From: Stenotrophomonas maltophilia
Lineage (GTDB): Bacteria; Pseudomonadota; Gammaproteobacteria; Xanthomonadales; Xanthomonadaceae
Direction: 5' to 3'
Length of the DNA: 64,000 nt
Assembly (NCBI RefSeq): GCF_006970445.1
Contig: NZ_CP033877.1
Coordinates: forward strand, 3,046,750-3,110,749
The notes below the pieces were generated by a model. That model was not told where the DNA came from and ran no database searches. It worked only from the letters and a program-made list of their open reading frames with translations. Below are positions 8,969-17,254 of the stretch, one piece after another (the stretch's first letter is position 1; every line of letters begins with the position of its first letter). The translations under genes were made by a program, and so were the position numbers.

Positions 8969-10024
8969 ATGCAGACCCTCAAGGGCCCCAGCCTGCACCT
9001 GGCGCAGTTCGCCGGCGACCAGGCCCCGTTCAACTCACTTGCCGGCATCGCCGAGTGGGCCGCAGGCCGCGGTTTCAAGGCACTGCAGATTCCCGCCTGG
9101 GATGCACGCCTGTTCGACCTGGCCACTGCCGCCGACAGCCAGGATTACTGCGACGACATCCGTGGCACGCTCGCCGAACACGGCCTGCAGGTCAGTGAGC
9201 TGACCACCCACATCCTTGGCCAGCTGGTGGCCGTGCATCCGGCCTACGATGAACTCTGCGATGGCTTCGCCCCCGAAGCACTGCGCGGCAATCCGAAAGC
9301 CCGCAGCGAATGGGCGCAGCAGCAGCTGCATCTTGCCGCCCGTGCCTCGCGTCGGCTGGGCCTGCAGGACATGGGCACCTTCTCCGGCTCGTTCGCGTGG
9401 CCCTACCTGTTTCCGTTCCCGCAGCGCCCGCCGGGCCTGATCGACGCGGCGTTCGACGAACTGGCACGACGCTGGCGGCCGATCCTCGATACCTGCGAGG
9501 ACAACGGCATCAACCTCTGCTACGAGATCCACCCCAGCGAAGACCTGCATGACGGCACCAGCTTCGAGCGCTTCTTCGAACGCGTCGGCCAACACGAGCG
9601 CTGCCGCATCCTGTTCGATCCCAGCCACTTCGTGCTGCAGCAGCTGGACTACCTGGAGTACCTGGACATCTATCACCCGCTGATCCGCATGTTCCACGTC
9701 AAGGATGCGGAGTTCCGCCCCAGCGGCCGCCAGGGCATCTATGGCGGGTATGCCGACTGGACCGAACGTGCGGGCCGCTTCCGCTCGCTGGGCGACGGCC
9801 AGGTCGACTTCAAGTCGATCTTCTCCAAGCTGGCCCAGTACGACTACCCGGGCTGGGCGACGCTGGAATGGGAGTGCTGCCTGAAGGACCAGGAAGCAGG
9901 CGCACGCGAGGGTGCCGCGTTCATCCGCGACCACATCATTCCGGTCACCGACAAGATTTTCGACGACTTCGCCGGTGCGCCCATCAGCACCGCACAGATG
10001 CAGCAGATGCTCGGCATCGCCTGA
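8969..10024 (+). CDS. Sugar phosphate isomerase/epimerase (xylose-isomerase-like TIM barrel)
   Basis: A 351-residue cytosolic protein of the AP-endonuclease-2/xylose isomerase-like barrel superfamily. Motifs: HLAQFAGDQAPFNSL at the start, GLQVSELTTHILGQL, INLCYEIHPSEDLHDG (metal-ligand Glu/His), CRILFDPSHF, PLIRMFHVKDAEF and YPGWATLEWECC. These match the sugar isomerase/dehydratase-type family, often tied to inositol or keto-sugar use. The ATG at 8969 was chosen for the upstream TTGGAG; a TTG ten codons earlier is less likely because it falls in the operator. First gene of a three-gene operon with two alpha/beta hydrolases. Confidence 0.85.
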   Translation: MQTLKGPSLHLAQFAGDQAPFNSLAGIAEWAAGRGFKALQIPAWDARLFDLATAADSQDYCDDIRGTLAEHGLQVSELTTHILGQLVAVHPAYDELCDGFAPEALRGNPKARSEWAQQQLHLAARASRRLGLQDMGTFSGSFAWPYLFPFPQRPPGLIDAAFDELARRWRPILDTCEDNGINLCYEIHPSEDLHDGTSFERFFERVGQHERCRILFDPSHFVLQQLDYLEYLDIYHPLIRMFHVKDAEFRPSGRQGIYGGYADWTERAGRFRSLGDGQVDFKSIFSKLAQYDYPGWATLEWECCLKDQEAGAREGAAFIRDHIIPVTDKIFDDFAGAPISTAQMQQMLGIA

Positions 10025-10045
10025 GCCCCAACGGAGCACTCCCCC

Positions 10046-10939
10046 ATGACCACTTCCCTTTCCGCTGGCGCTGCCGGCGACGCTTCCCTGCGCCACCATT
10101 ACCTGCGCATCGACGGCCAGCGCGTGCATTGCGTATCCGCCGGCCACGGTGAGCCGGTGCTGCTGATTCCCGGCTGGCCGCAGACCTGGTACGCCTGGCG
10201 CCACGTGCTGCACGCCCTGGCCGAGGCCGGCTTCGAAGCGATTGCCGTGGATCCGCCGGGCATCGGCGAATCCGATCGCCCCACCCACGGCTACGACACC
10301 GGCAGCGCCGCCACCGTCCTGCACCAGACGATGCAGGCGCTGGGCCACGACCGTTACCAGGTGGTCGGGCATGACATCGGCATGTGGATCGCCTATGCAC
10401 TGGCCAGCGACCAGCCGCAGGCGGTGCGCCAGCTGGCCGTCACCGAGGCGGTGATTCCCGGCCTGGCCCCGGAGCCGGGCATCTTTGCCGCGCCGGCCGA
10501 CAACATCTTCCTCTGGCACTTCATGTTCAACCAGGTGGCAGACCTGCCTGAGGCACTGATCAGTGGCCGCGAACGCGCCTACCTGGAATTCATGTTCGAC
10601 CGCTGGTCGTACCGACGCGATGCAGTGGCCGCCGACACCTACATCGCCGCCTACAGCCGTCCGGGCGCATTGCGCGCAGGTTTCGCCTGGTATCGCGCGA
10701 TTCCGGAAACGATCCGCCAGAACAAGCTGCGCGCGCAGCGCCGCCTGCCGATGCCGGTGCTGGCGATCGGTGCCGAGCACGCCACCGGCGATGCGCCGAT
10801 GCTGACCCTGCAGCCGCATGCCGACGATGTCCGCGGCAGCATCGTTCCGGGCTGCGGTCACTTCATCATGGAAGAAGCGCCGCAGGCGTTCCTCGCGCAG
10901 CTGCTGCCATTCCTGCAGGAGGCGCGCCATGCGGCTTGA
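10046..10939 (+). CDS. Alpha/beta hydrolase (epoxide hydrolase/dehalogenase-like)
   Basis: A 297-residue alpha/beta-hydrolase. The oxyanion-hole motif is HGEPVLLIPGWPQTWYAW (HGxP type). The nucleophile elbow is VVGHDIGMW, with Asp as nucleophile, which groups it with epoxide hydrolases and haloalkane dehalogenases rather than serine esterases. The catalytic His is in GCGHFIMEEAPQ near the C-terminus. No signal peptide. It starts 21 bases after the isomerase and its end overlaps the next gene by 11 bases, so the three genes are probably cotranscribed and translationally coupled. Substrate unknown. Confidence 0.88.
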   Translation: MTTSLSAGAAGDASLRHHYLRIDGQRVHCVSAGHGEPVLLIPGWPQTWYAWRHVLHALAEAGFEAIAVDPPGIGESDRPTHGYDTGSAATVLHQTMQALGHDRYQVVGHDIGMWIAYALASDQPQAVRQLAVTEAVIPGLAPEPGIFAAPADNIFLWHFMFNQVADLPEALISGRERAYLEFMFDRWSYRRDAVAADTYIAAYSRPGALRAGFAWYRAIPETIRQNKLRAQRRLPMPVLAIGAEHATGDAPMLTLQPHADDVRGSIVPGCGHFIMEEAPQAFLAQLLPFLQEARHAA

Positions 10940-11855
10940 ACCGGAACTGCAGCAGTTCGTCGACGCTGTGGCGTCGCAGCCATTACCCGACGATCTGCGG
11001 GAACTGCGTGCGATCAGCGAGGGTGCGCTGCCGACGCTGCAGGGTGCGCCGCAGCCGGTTGCGTGTGTGATCGAACACACGGTGATCGCACGCGACGGGC
11101 ATGCATTGGAGGTCCGCCTCTACACACCGCAAGGGCTGCGCGATGGCCCGGCGCCGGCCCTGCTGTTCGCGCATGGCGGCGGCTGGTTCCAGTGTTCGCT
11201 GGCGGTCTATGACGGCCCTTGTCGTGCATTGGCCAACGCCAGCGGCTGCGTGATCGCGGCAGTCGGCTACCGGCTCGCGCCGGAACATCCGTTCCCGGTG
11301 CCCCTGCACGACGTCACCGACGCCTGGCAGTGGCTGCAGGCCAACGCCGAGGGCCTGGGCCTGGACCCGCAGCGCCTGGCGATCGGTGGCGACAGCGCCG
11401 GTGGCAATCTCGCCGCCGCCTGCTGCCTGCTGCTGCGCGAGACTGGCACGCCGCAGCCGCGCCACCAGCTGCTGCTGTATCCGGCGCTGGATGCCGGCAT
11501 GGGAAGCGATTCCTACCGTGACTACGCGACTGGCTACTACCTCAGCGCCGAACTGATGCAGCGCTGCTGGCAGGCCTATCTGGGGGGGCAGGCTCCGCCG
11601 CCGGCCCTGGCCTCGCCCGCGCACGCAACCGACCTGCAGGGTCTGGCGCCAGCCTCCGTGCTCAGCTGCGAACACGACCCGCTGCGCGACGAAGCCGAGC
11701 AGTACGCGCATCGCCTGCAGACCGATGGCATCGACTGCACGCTGGAGCGGCTGCCCGGGATGATCCACGCCTGCATCCACCTGCAGGGAGTGGCCGCGTC
11801 CACCGGCATGGCGGTTCAGCGCGCGGGCGCCCTGCTGCGCCAGGCTCTGGCCTGA
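10929..11855 (+). CDS. Hormone-sensitive-lipase-family esterase
   Basis: A 308-residue serine esterase of the HSL (GDXG) family. Motifs: [13 protein letters not shown] (HGGG oxyanion hole), [24 protein letters not shown] (nucleophile Ser), [14 protein letters not shown] (Asp) and [10 protein letters not shown] (His). Start 10929 is inside the end of the preceding hydrolase, giving [11 protein letters not shown] and a standard family length. Last gene of the TetR-controlled operon; together with the isomerase and hydrolase it suggests breakdown of an esterified or glycosidic compound, which is inference. Confidence 0.9.
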   Translation: MRLEPELQQFVDAVASQPLPDDLRELRAISEGALPTLQGAPQPVACVIEHTVIARDGHALEVRLYTPQGLRDGPAPALLFAHGGGWFQCSLAVYDGPCRALANASGCVIAAVGYRLAPEHPFPVPLHDVTDAWQWLQANAEGLGLDPQRLAIGGDSAGGNLAAACCLLLRETGTPQPRHQLLLYPALDAGMGSDSYRDYATGYYLSAELMQRCWQAYLGGQAPPPALASPAHATDLQGLAPASVLSCEHDPLRDEAEQYAHRLQTDGIDCTLERLPGMIHACIHLQGVAASTGMAVQRAGALLRQALA

Positions 11856-11906
11856 ATCAGTGCAGGACGGTGGTGGCTCCACGCTGCCGCCGTCCCGGCC
11901 CGGCGC

Positions 11907-11935
11907 TTGGCAAGCCCGCCGGGCAGCGCTACACT
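11907..11935 (+). promoter_or_regulatory. Promoter of tRNA-Ala
   Basis: TTGGCA, 17-base spacer, TACACT, with the tRNA beginning 13 bases past the -10 element. Confidence 0.7.
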
Positions 11936-11948
11936 GAAACCCTGCCGT

Positions 11949-12024
<76 letters not shown>

Positions 12025-12037
12025 CTATTCGGAAAGA

Positions 12038-12069
12038 ACCCGTAGATCTCCGCGATCTGCGGGTTTTTT
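12038..12069 (+). terminator. Terminator of tRNA-Ala
   Basis: Ten-base stem ACCCGTAGAT/ATCTGCGGGT with one G-U pair, followed by a run of six T. Confidence 0.9.
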
Positions 12070-12087
12070 CTTTTCAGCACCCACGGC

Positions 12088-12258
12088 TCAGCCAGGCTCC
12101 TGGCCACCATCCTTACGCCGGGGACTGCGCGAATGCGCATCACGCACCTGTTGATCGCGCTGGCCCGGCCGCTGCTTGGCCACGTCGTCCTGCTTCCTGT
12201 CCTGGCGGCTTTCCTGGATGCCCTGCTTCGGGTCCTGATCCCTGTCTTGCTCGTTCAT
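12088..12258 (-). CDS. Small Arg/Gln/Asp-rich hypothetical protein
   Basis: A 56-residue highly charged protein beginning [17 protein letters not shown], with no hydrophobic segment and probably disordered. The start has a GAGGGAG ribosome site 7 bases upstream, which favours a real gene over a chance frame. It converges on the tRNA-Ala terminator. Function unknown. Confidence 0.55.
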   Translation of the reverse strand: MNEQDRDQDPKQGIQESRQDRKQDDVAKQRPGQRDQQVRDAHSRSPRRKDGGQEPG

Positions 12259-12460
12259 CAAGAACTCCCTCGTCGGCGGCAGGCCAACGCTGTGCTCCAC
12301 GCTAGAGGCAGGCGGGTAATCCACGGGTCAGTCCCGCGGCAACAGCGTGTGCACAAACCTGCTTGCTGCGACGGTGAACACACGCCCAGAATCCGATGCA
12401 ACACCAAATCCGCGTACATCGATGCCCTCTTCCGCCCAGCACGCGGCGCACACCTTGCCG

Positions 12461-12907
12461 ATGAAGGTCAATCCGACCGACGGCAGCATCCAGCTCGGCA
12501 CTCTGCCGAGCCTGATCTGCCCATCACTCTCGCTGGACGAGGCGCGCATCGCCTTCGTCACGCTGATGCATGGCGAGCACGATGTTGGCACCGGCTATTA
12601 CTGGCTGAGCCTGCACCGGCTCAGCCTGGGCGGCGCGCCCGCTGGCATCAGCCTGTGCTTCCACGGGCAACGGCTCGACATGGTGACGATGAGCGTCGAT
12701 CTGCCCGGTGCAACACTGGAAGACGGCTGGCCGACCCAGGCAGCAATCGATGCTGAAGTCGCTTTCATGCGCCGCACCTTGGCTACGGCACTCGGGCGCA
12801 AACTGCCCGGCGGCCACGCCCGCTTCAACTGGGGCGAGGCCTGGGCCCGGTTCGACCCGAAGGGATTCATGGCCAGCAGCGGCATCCGCTACTCGCCACG
12901 CACGTGA
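12461..12907 (+). CDS. Hypothetical protein
   Basis: A 148-residue soluble protein of unrecognised family (MKVNPTDGSIQLG ... GIRYSPRT). It reads as one compact domain with alternating strands (LSLDEARIAFVTLMHGEH, GYYWLSLHRLSLGGAPAGISLCFHG) and a C-terminal helix (AAIDAEVAFMRRTLATALGR). In-frame starts also exist at 12347 (GTG) and 12422 (ATG); none has a good ribosome site, so the N-terminus is uncertain. It converges on the SDR gene 6 bases away. Confidence 0.6.
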   Translation: MKVNPTDGSIQLGTLPSLICPSLSLDEARIAFVTLMHGEHDVGTGYYWLSLHRLSLGGAPAGISLCFHGQRLDMVTMSVDLPGATLEDGWPTQAAIDAEVAFMRRTLATALGRKLPGGHARFNWGEAWARFDPKGFMASSGIRYSPRT

Positions 12908-12913
12908 CCGCGC

Positions 12914-13675
12914 TCAGGTACGGGTGATCGACACCCCACCTTCAACACGCATCGCGGTACCGGTAACGAAGCTGCTTTCATCGCTGGCCAGGAACAACGC
13001 CGCATTGGCGATCTCCTCCGGCTCAGCCATGCGCTTGAGCGCGTGCAGCGAGCGCACGAAGTCGCGGGCATCGCCGGTGGGTGCCGCTTGCCGGCCCATC
13101 TCGGTATCGGTGCCCCCGGGCAGCAGCACGTTGCTGCGCACGCCACGCGCCCCGTACTCGGCAGCGATCACCTGGCTCAGGCCGATCAGCCCGGCCTTGC
13201 TCGACGCATAGGCCACCATGCCCGGGAAGCCCACGGTATGGCCGACAAAGGTACCGACAAACACCAGCGAGCCACCGCCACGCGCCAGCAGGGCCGGCAA
13301 CTGCGCGCGGGCAGCATGGAAGGCGGCATCGAGATTGGTGGCCATCACCTCGCGCCACGCATCCGCCGGGAACTCCGCTGCCGGTACACCGGGGCCGAGC
13401 ATGCCAGCGTTGTTGAGCGCGATGTCCAACCCACCGAATGACTGCTGGGCCAGTTCCACCAGCGCTTGTGCCGTGCCCGGGTCAGCTACGTCGGCGGCAT
13501 GCACCACCACCTCGCCGCCGGCGGCACGGATCTGCTCGGCCAGTGCCTGCAGCGGTTGCGGCCGCCGCGCGTTGAGCACCAGTTTTGCGCCTTCGGCAGC
13601 AAAGCGCAGCGCGCTGGCGCGGCCAATGCCAGCGCTGGCACCGGTGATGAGAGCGATCTTGTTGTTCAGGCGCAT
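12914..13675 (-). CDS. Short-chain dehydrogenase/reductase
   Basis: A 253-residue classical SDR oxidoreductase: TGASAGIG nucleotide motif at residues 11-18, NNAG structural motif, catalytic Ser region and YASSK (Tyr-x-x-x-Lys), then PGGTDTEM and a C-terminal MRVEGGVSITRT. Residue Arg37-38 after strand 2 suggests NADP preference. Substrate not evident. It is divergent from the Ada-like gene with a 132-base gap, so the two may share a control region. Confidence 0.9.
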   Translation of the reverse strand: MRLNNKIALITGASAGIGRASALRFAAEGAKLVLNARRPQPLQALAEQIRAAGGEVVVHAADVADPGTAQALVELAQQSFGGLDIALNNAGMLGPGVPAAEFPADAWREVMATNLDAAFHAARAQLPALLARGGGSLVFVGTFVGHTVGFPGMVAYASSKAGLIGLSQVIAAEYGARGVRSNVLLPGGTDTEMGRQAAPTGDARDFVRSLHALKRMAEPEEIANAALFLASDESSFVTGTAMRVEGGVSITRT

Positions 13676-13807
13676 GGTGGCGGTACCGGTTGTGAAGTGG
13701 CCGCCACGATGCCGCGCCTTCGGCCCGCCAACACTCCGTTTCCGGGCCTCACAGATGGGTGCAGGAAACGGAGTTTCCGCAGCACCGGCACGTGCCAGAA
13801 TCCGGCC

Positions 13808-14650
13808 ATGGACAGTACCGCCACCACCGCCCTCGATGCCCGCGTCGAACGCGTCTGCCGCCACCTTCAGGCCAGCCTCGACGAACCCTCGCTGCAGGAG
13901 CTGGCCGACATCGCCGGCTGCAGCCCGACGCGCCTGCATCGCCTGTTCAAGCAGGCGACCGGGCTGACCCCCAAGCAGTACGCCGCCGCGCTGCGCGCCG
14001 ATCGCCTGCGCACCGGGCTTCAGCAGCAGGAACGCATCACCGATGCCTTCCACGATGCGGGCTTCGGCTCCAGCGGGCGCTTCTATGAGAACGCACCGAA
14101 GTTGCTGGGCATGACGCCGAAGCAATGGCGTGCCGGTGGACGCGGCGAAGTCATCCACTTCGCGCTTGCCGAGAGCTCGCTGGGCAGCGTGCTGGTGGCC
14201 AGCAGTGCCACCGGCGTGGTCGCGATCCTGCTCGGCGACGATCCGGAGACGCTGCTGCAGTCATTGCAGCAACGCTTCCGCCAGGCCGAACTGGTCGGCG
14301 CCGACCAGGGCTATGAGCAACTGGTGGCACAGGTGGTGGGCCTGGTCGAGGATCCCTCGCGAGGCGCCACGCTGCCGCTGGATATCCGCGGCACCGCCTT
14401 CCAGCAACGGGTATGGCAGGCACTGCAGCAGATTCCGCGCGGCCAGACGGCCTCGTATGCCGATATCGCCGCGCGCATCGGCGCGCCCCGATCGAGCCGC
14501 GCGGTGGCACGCGCCTGTGCAAGCAATCCGCTTGCCGTGGCGGTGCCCTGCCACCGGGTGGTGCGCCGCGACGGCGACCTGTCCGGCTATGCCTGGGGCG
14601 TGGCACGCAAGCGCGAACTCCTGCGCCGGGAAAAGGTCGCCACCGGCTGA
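13808..14650 (+). CDS. Ada-like AraC regulator/O6-methylguanine-DNA methyltransferase lacking the zinc domain
   Basis: A 280-residue fusion: AraC-type helix-turn-helix (residues about 12-105: LQELADIAGCSPTRLHRLFKQ, ITDAFHDAGFGSSGRFYENAP) followed by the methylguanine methyltransferase module with active-site PCHRVV (Cys near 248) and DNA-binding IPRGQTASYADIAARIG. E. coli Ada has an extra N-terminal zinc domain whose Cys accepts methyl from phosphotriesters and switches on transcription; it is absent here, and the upstream in-frame DNA encodes nothing like it. The protein should repair O6-methylguanine, but its regulatory trigger must differ or be lost. Confidence 0.9.
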   Translation: MDSTATTALDARVERVCRHLQASLDEPSLQELADIAGCSPTRLHRLFKQATGLTPKQYAAALRADRLRTGLQQQERITDAFHDAGFGSSGRFYENAPKLLGMTPKQWRAGGRGEVIHFALAESSLGSVLVASSATGVVAILLGDDPETLLQSLQQRFRQAELVGADQGYEQLVAQVVGLVEDPSRGATLPLDIRGTAFQQRVWQALQQIPRGQTASYADIAARIGAPRSSRAVARACASNPLAVAVPCHRVVRRDGDLSGYAWGVARKRELLRREKVATG

Positions 14651-14695
14651 TGCCACCCGGTAGCCGCCGCCCCTGGTCGGCACACCGAGCTTCCG

Positions 14696-14717
14696 GTAGT
14701 GGCCGACCTTGGTCGGC
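14696..14717 (+). repeat. GTAG-tipped palindrome (SMAG-like)
   Basis: GTAG followed by GCCGACC-TT-GGTCGGC. Lies between the convergent Ada-like and reductase genes. Confidence 0.75.
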
Positions 14718-14720
14718 GCA

Positions 14721-14754
14721 CCCGCCAAGCGCTCAATCCCGCCAAGCGCTCAAT
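14721..14754. repeat. 17-bp perfect tandem duplication
   Basis: CCCGCCAAGCGCTCAAT occurs twice with no spacer. The second copy covers the stop codon of the reductase gene, so the duplication sits exactly at its 3' end. Confidence 0.95.
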
Positions 14755-15775
14755 CCAGCTTCACCACCAGCTTGCCGAAGTTGTGCCCCTTCAGCAGCCC
14801 GAAGAACGCCTCCGGCGCCTTCTCCAGCCCTTCCACCACATCCTCGAGGTACTGGATGCGGCCCTCGCGCAGCCACTGCGGCATCTCGCGCTCGAAGTCC
14901 GGCCACAGGTGGTTGAAGTCGTGCACGATGAAACCGCGCACGGTCAGGCGCTGGCGCAGGATCTGGCTGAACAGTGACGGCAGGCGGTCCGGGCCAGGCT
15001 GCTCGACACCACGATCGTTGTAGGTGGCGATGGTGCCGCACACCGGAATGCGGGCGAAGTCGTTGAGCAAGGGCAGCACCGCATCCAGTACATGGCCCCC
15101 GACGTTCTCGAAGTACACGTCGATACCCGCAGGCACCGCCGCGCGCAGCTGCTCGGCAAAATCAGCAGCGCGATGATCCAGCGCCACGTCCACCCCCAGC
15201 GTCTGCAGGTAGGCGCGCTTGGCTTCACCACCGGCGATGGCGACCACGCGCGCGCCCTGCAGCTTGGCCAACTGCGCCACGGTTGCGCCGACCGGTCCCG
15301 TCGCGGCGGCCACCACCAGCGTCTCTCCCGGCTGCAGTCGGGCGATTTCATGCAGGCTGGAATAGGCGGTGAAGCCCGGCATGCCATACACACCCAGCGC
15401 GGTACTCAGCGGCAGTCCAGCCGGGTCCAGGCGGCGCCCCAACGCCTTGGCCGGCAGCACCGCGTGGGTCTGCCATCCGCCCGGCGCCAGCACCAGCTCA
15501 CCCACTGCGACACCCTGAGCATTGGACTGCAGCACCTCGGCCACGGTCTGGCCCTCCATCACCGCCCCCACCGCCACCGGCGCGGCATACGACGGGCCCT
15601 CATCCATGCGTCCACGCATGTACGGATCCAGCGAAAGATAGCGGTTGCGCAGCAGCACCTCGCCATCAGCCAATGCCGGCAGCGCGGCCTGCTCCAGGCG
15701 GAAGTTGGCTGCACCCGGTGCGCCCTGCGGACGCGACGCCAGCACGATGCGGGAGGTGATCGATGAGTCGGACAT
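14750..15775 (-). CDS. NADP-dependent zinc-less oxidoreductase (CurA/prostaglandin-reductase type)
   Basis: A 341-residue medium-chain reductase (MDR superfamily) without zinc ligands. Motifs: YLSLDPYMRGRM at the N-terminus, GMPGFTAYSSLHEI, the Rossmann glycine motif VAAATGPVGATVAQLAK, DVYFENVGGHVLDAV and GFIVHDF. These are hallmarks of the YncB/CurA group that reduces alpha,beta-unsaturated ketones and aldehydes. Start ATG gives MSDSSITSRIV, the usual start for the family. Likely a detoxification enzyme. Confidence 0.92.
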   Translation of the reverse strand: MSDSSITSRIVLASRPQGAPGAANFRLEQAALPALADGEVLLRNRYLSLDPYMRGRMDEGPSYAAPVAVGAVMEGQTVAEVLQSNAQGVAVGELVLAPGGWQTHAVLPAKALGRRLDPAGLPLSTALGVYGMPGFTAYSSLHEIARLQPGETLVVAAATGPVGATVAQLAKLQGARVVAIAGGEAKRAYLQTLGVDVALDHRAADFAEQLRAAVPAGIDVYFENVGGHVLDAVLPLLNDFARIPVCGTIATYNDRGVEQPGPDRLPSLFSQILRQRLTVRGFIVHDFNHLWPDFEREMPQWLREGRIQYLEDVVEGLEKAPEAFFGLLKGHNFGKLVVKLD

Positions 15776-16042
15776 GACGACGGTCTCTGCTGTTGCCAGC
15801 ATCAGGAAAGGAGTGCCGACACTACGCCGCAGCCATCCCCGATGGCGGCCACGAAAACAGCGTTCCATTGCCCGGACCGGCGCGGGTCCAGCGCAGCCCT
15901 TGCCCTTGCAGCTTTGGCGATCGCGGCGATCTGCTGATTTCCACCGCAGACGATGATCGACTGGCCACGCCCCGCCCCACGACGGAGGATCAAGCACTTG
16001 CGAGCGCGCAGACGGCAATGTGAAGAATTCTTGGCAAAACGC
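15776..16042. other. Intergenic region without recognised gene
   Basis: The stretch between the reductase start and the tRNA-Phe promoter. I see no convincing reading frame or RNA; it presumably holds the reductase promoter. Confidence 0.5.
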
Positions 16043-16071
16043 TTGCCGAAGGCAGCCGACCTCCGTAATAT
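16043..16071 (+). promoter_or_regulatory. Promoter of tRNA-Phe genes
   Basis: TTGCCG, 17-base spacer, TAATAT, followed by a GC-rich discriminator; the tRNA begins 40 bases downstream. Confidence 0.75.
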
Positions 16072-16110
16072 ACGCGTCCTTGGCAGCGACCTCGCTGCAA
16101 CGAAACATGT

Positions 16111-16186
16111 GGCCGAGTAGCTCAGTTGGTAGAGCAGGGGATTGAAAATCCCCGTGTCGGCGGTTCGATTCCGTCTTCGGCCACCA
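16111..16186 (+). tRNA. tRNA-Phe(GAA), copy 1
   Basis: A 76-base cloverleaf with acceptor GGCCGAG/TTCGGCC, anticodon stem GGGGA/TCCCC, loop TTGAAAA (GAA at 16144-16146) and encoded CCA. Confidence 0.97.
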
Positions 16187-16194
16187 CTTTCGAA

Positions 16195-16222
16195 GGCCTG
16201 CAGAAATGCGGGTCTTTTTTTT
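16195..16222 (+). terminator. Hairpin with T-run after tRNA-Phe copy 1
   Basis: GGCCTGCA-GAAA-TGCGGGTC stem containing G-U pairs, followed by eight T. Weaker than its homologue after copy 2. Confidence 0.75.
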
Positions 16223-16258
16223 CCGGAAACCGCATTCACCGCGGTCGCCACACAATTT

Positions 16259-16334
16259 GGCCGAGTAGCTCAGTTGGTAGAGCAGGGGATTGAAAATCCC
16301 CGTGTCGGCGGTTCGATTCCGTCTTCGGCCACCA
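16259..16334 (+). tRNA. tRNA-Phe(GAA), copy 2
   Basis: Identical in sequence to copy 1, starting 148 bases after it. Anticodon GAA at 16292-16294. No separate good promoter is visible, so it may depend on read-through past the first hairpin. Confidence 0.97.
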
Positions 16335-16342
16335 TCTTTCGA

Positions 16343-16369
16343 GACCTGCAGAAATGCAGGTCTTTTTTT
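16343..16369 (+). terminator. Terminator after tRNA-Phe copy 2
   Basis: Perfect 8-bp stem GACCTGCA-GAAA-TGCAGGTC with stable GAAA loop and seven T. Confidence 0.93.
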
Positions 16370-16383
16370 GTCCGCGAACCGCC

Positions 16384-16406
16384 ATCCACGCATGGCGTGG
16401 ATCTAC
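16384..16406 (-). repeat. GTAG-tipped palindrome (SMAG-like)
   Basis: ATCCACGC-ATG-GCGTGGAT followed by CTAC, that is GTAG on the minus strand. Same sequence type as the elements at 19814 and 22794. Confidence 0.8.
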
Positions 16407-16538
16407 CTGGCACTGACGCCTTCCGCCATCCACGCCTGGTGTCGATACATGCCAGGCCATCGCCGCCCGGTTGACGAAACATTTACACCGGCATGCGCGG
16501 CGGCACCTACGCTCCAGACTCCTGCCTGGAGCCTGCCG

Positions 16539-17090
16539 ATGCCTTTGCGCCCCGCCCTGCTCGCCTGCCTGCTGCTGGCCGCCTTTCCGGTGATCGCCGC
16601 CGAACCGGTGCGCGCGGTCGAAGCGCTGGACATCGACCGCTACGCAGGCCAGTGGCATGAAATCGCGCATCTTCCCGTCTCGTTCCAGAAGCAGTGCGTG
16701 GGCGAAATCACCGCCAACTATGGCCTGCGCCGCGACGGCCGCATCAGCGTCACCAACGCCTGCCGCAATGGTGACGGCGAGCGCGTGGTCGCCGAAGGCG
16801 TGGCTCGCCCGGTGGCCGGCCACCCCGGGCAACTGCAGGTGCGCTTCGTCCCCGACTGGCTGAGCTGGGCGCCCCTGGTCTGGGCCGACTACTGGGTGCT
16901 GGCACTGGACCCGGACTATCAATGGGCCCTGGTCGGCGAACCCGGCCGCAAGTATCTGTGGATCCTCTCGCGCCTGCCGGAGATGGAGCGCGACCGGTTC
17001 GAACAGTTGAAAGCCAAGGCCGAGTCGATGGGATACGACCTCGGGCCACTGCGCCTGATGGCCCCGTTGCGCGATACGCCCGCCGACTGA
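16539..17090 (+). CDS. Lipocalin family protein (Blc-like)
   Basis: A 183-residue exported protein. Signal peptide of about 20 residues (MPLRPALLACLLLAAFPVIAA) without a lipobox, so probably periplasmic rather than the outer-membrane lipoprotein form of E. coli Blc. The lipocalin motif YAGQWHEIAHLPVSFQ includes the invariant Gly-x-Trp; later YWVLALDPDYQWALVGEP and YLWILSR are family strands. It binds fatty acids or lysophospholipids in relatives. Start chosen for the GGAG just upstream. Confidence 0.9.
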   Translation: MPLRPALLACLLLAAFPVIAAEPVRAVEALDIDRYAGQWHEIAHLPVSFQKQCVGEITANYGLRRDGRISVTNACRNGDGERVVAEGVARPVAGHPGQLQVRFVPDWLSWAPLVWADYWVLALDPDYQWALVGEPGRKYLWILSRLPEMERDRFEQLKAKAESMGYDLGPLRLMAPLRDTPAD

Positions 17091-17254
17091 ACCACCCCGC
17101 ATCGGGGGCATCCGGCGCGCCCGATCCGGCGTTGCGCATGCCCGACCGCCATCTTCACGCGCTACCCTCTGCGACGGGTCGCCCCAGGCGATCCATAAAA
17201 CCATACGCCGTAGTATGCTTACCCCAACGCACCCCCTCCAGAGGACTTGCGCCC

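Noticed and set aside
12328..12817. Minus-strand frames opposite the 12461-12907 gene
   Set aside because: No ribosome site or recognisable composition; the plus-strand frame reads more like a folded protein.
13466..13807. N-terminal extension of the Ada-like gene that could hold the missing zinc domain
   Set aside because: The frame is open but its translation shows no Ada zinc-domain cysteine pattern and overlaps the promoter region and the divergent SDR gene.
14721..14754. CRISPR-like direct repeat
   Set aside because: Only two copies with no spacer; no cas genes in the window.
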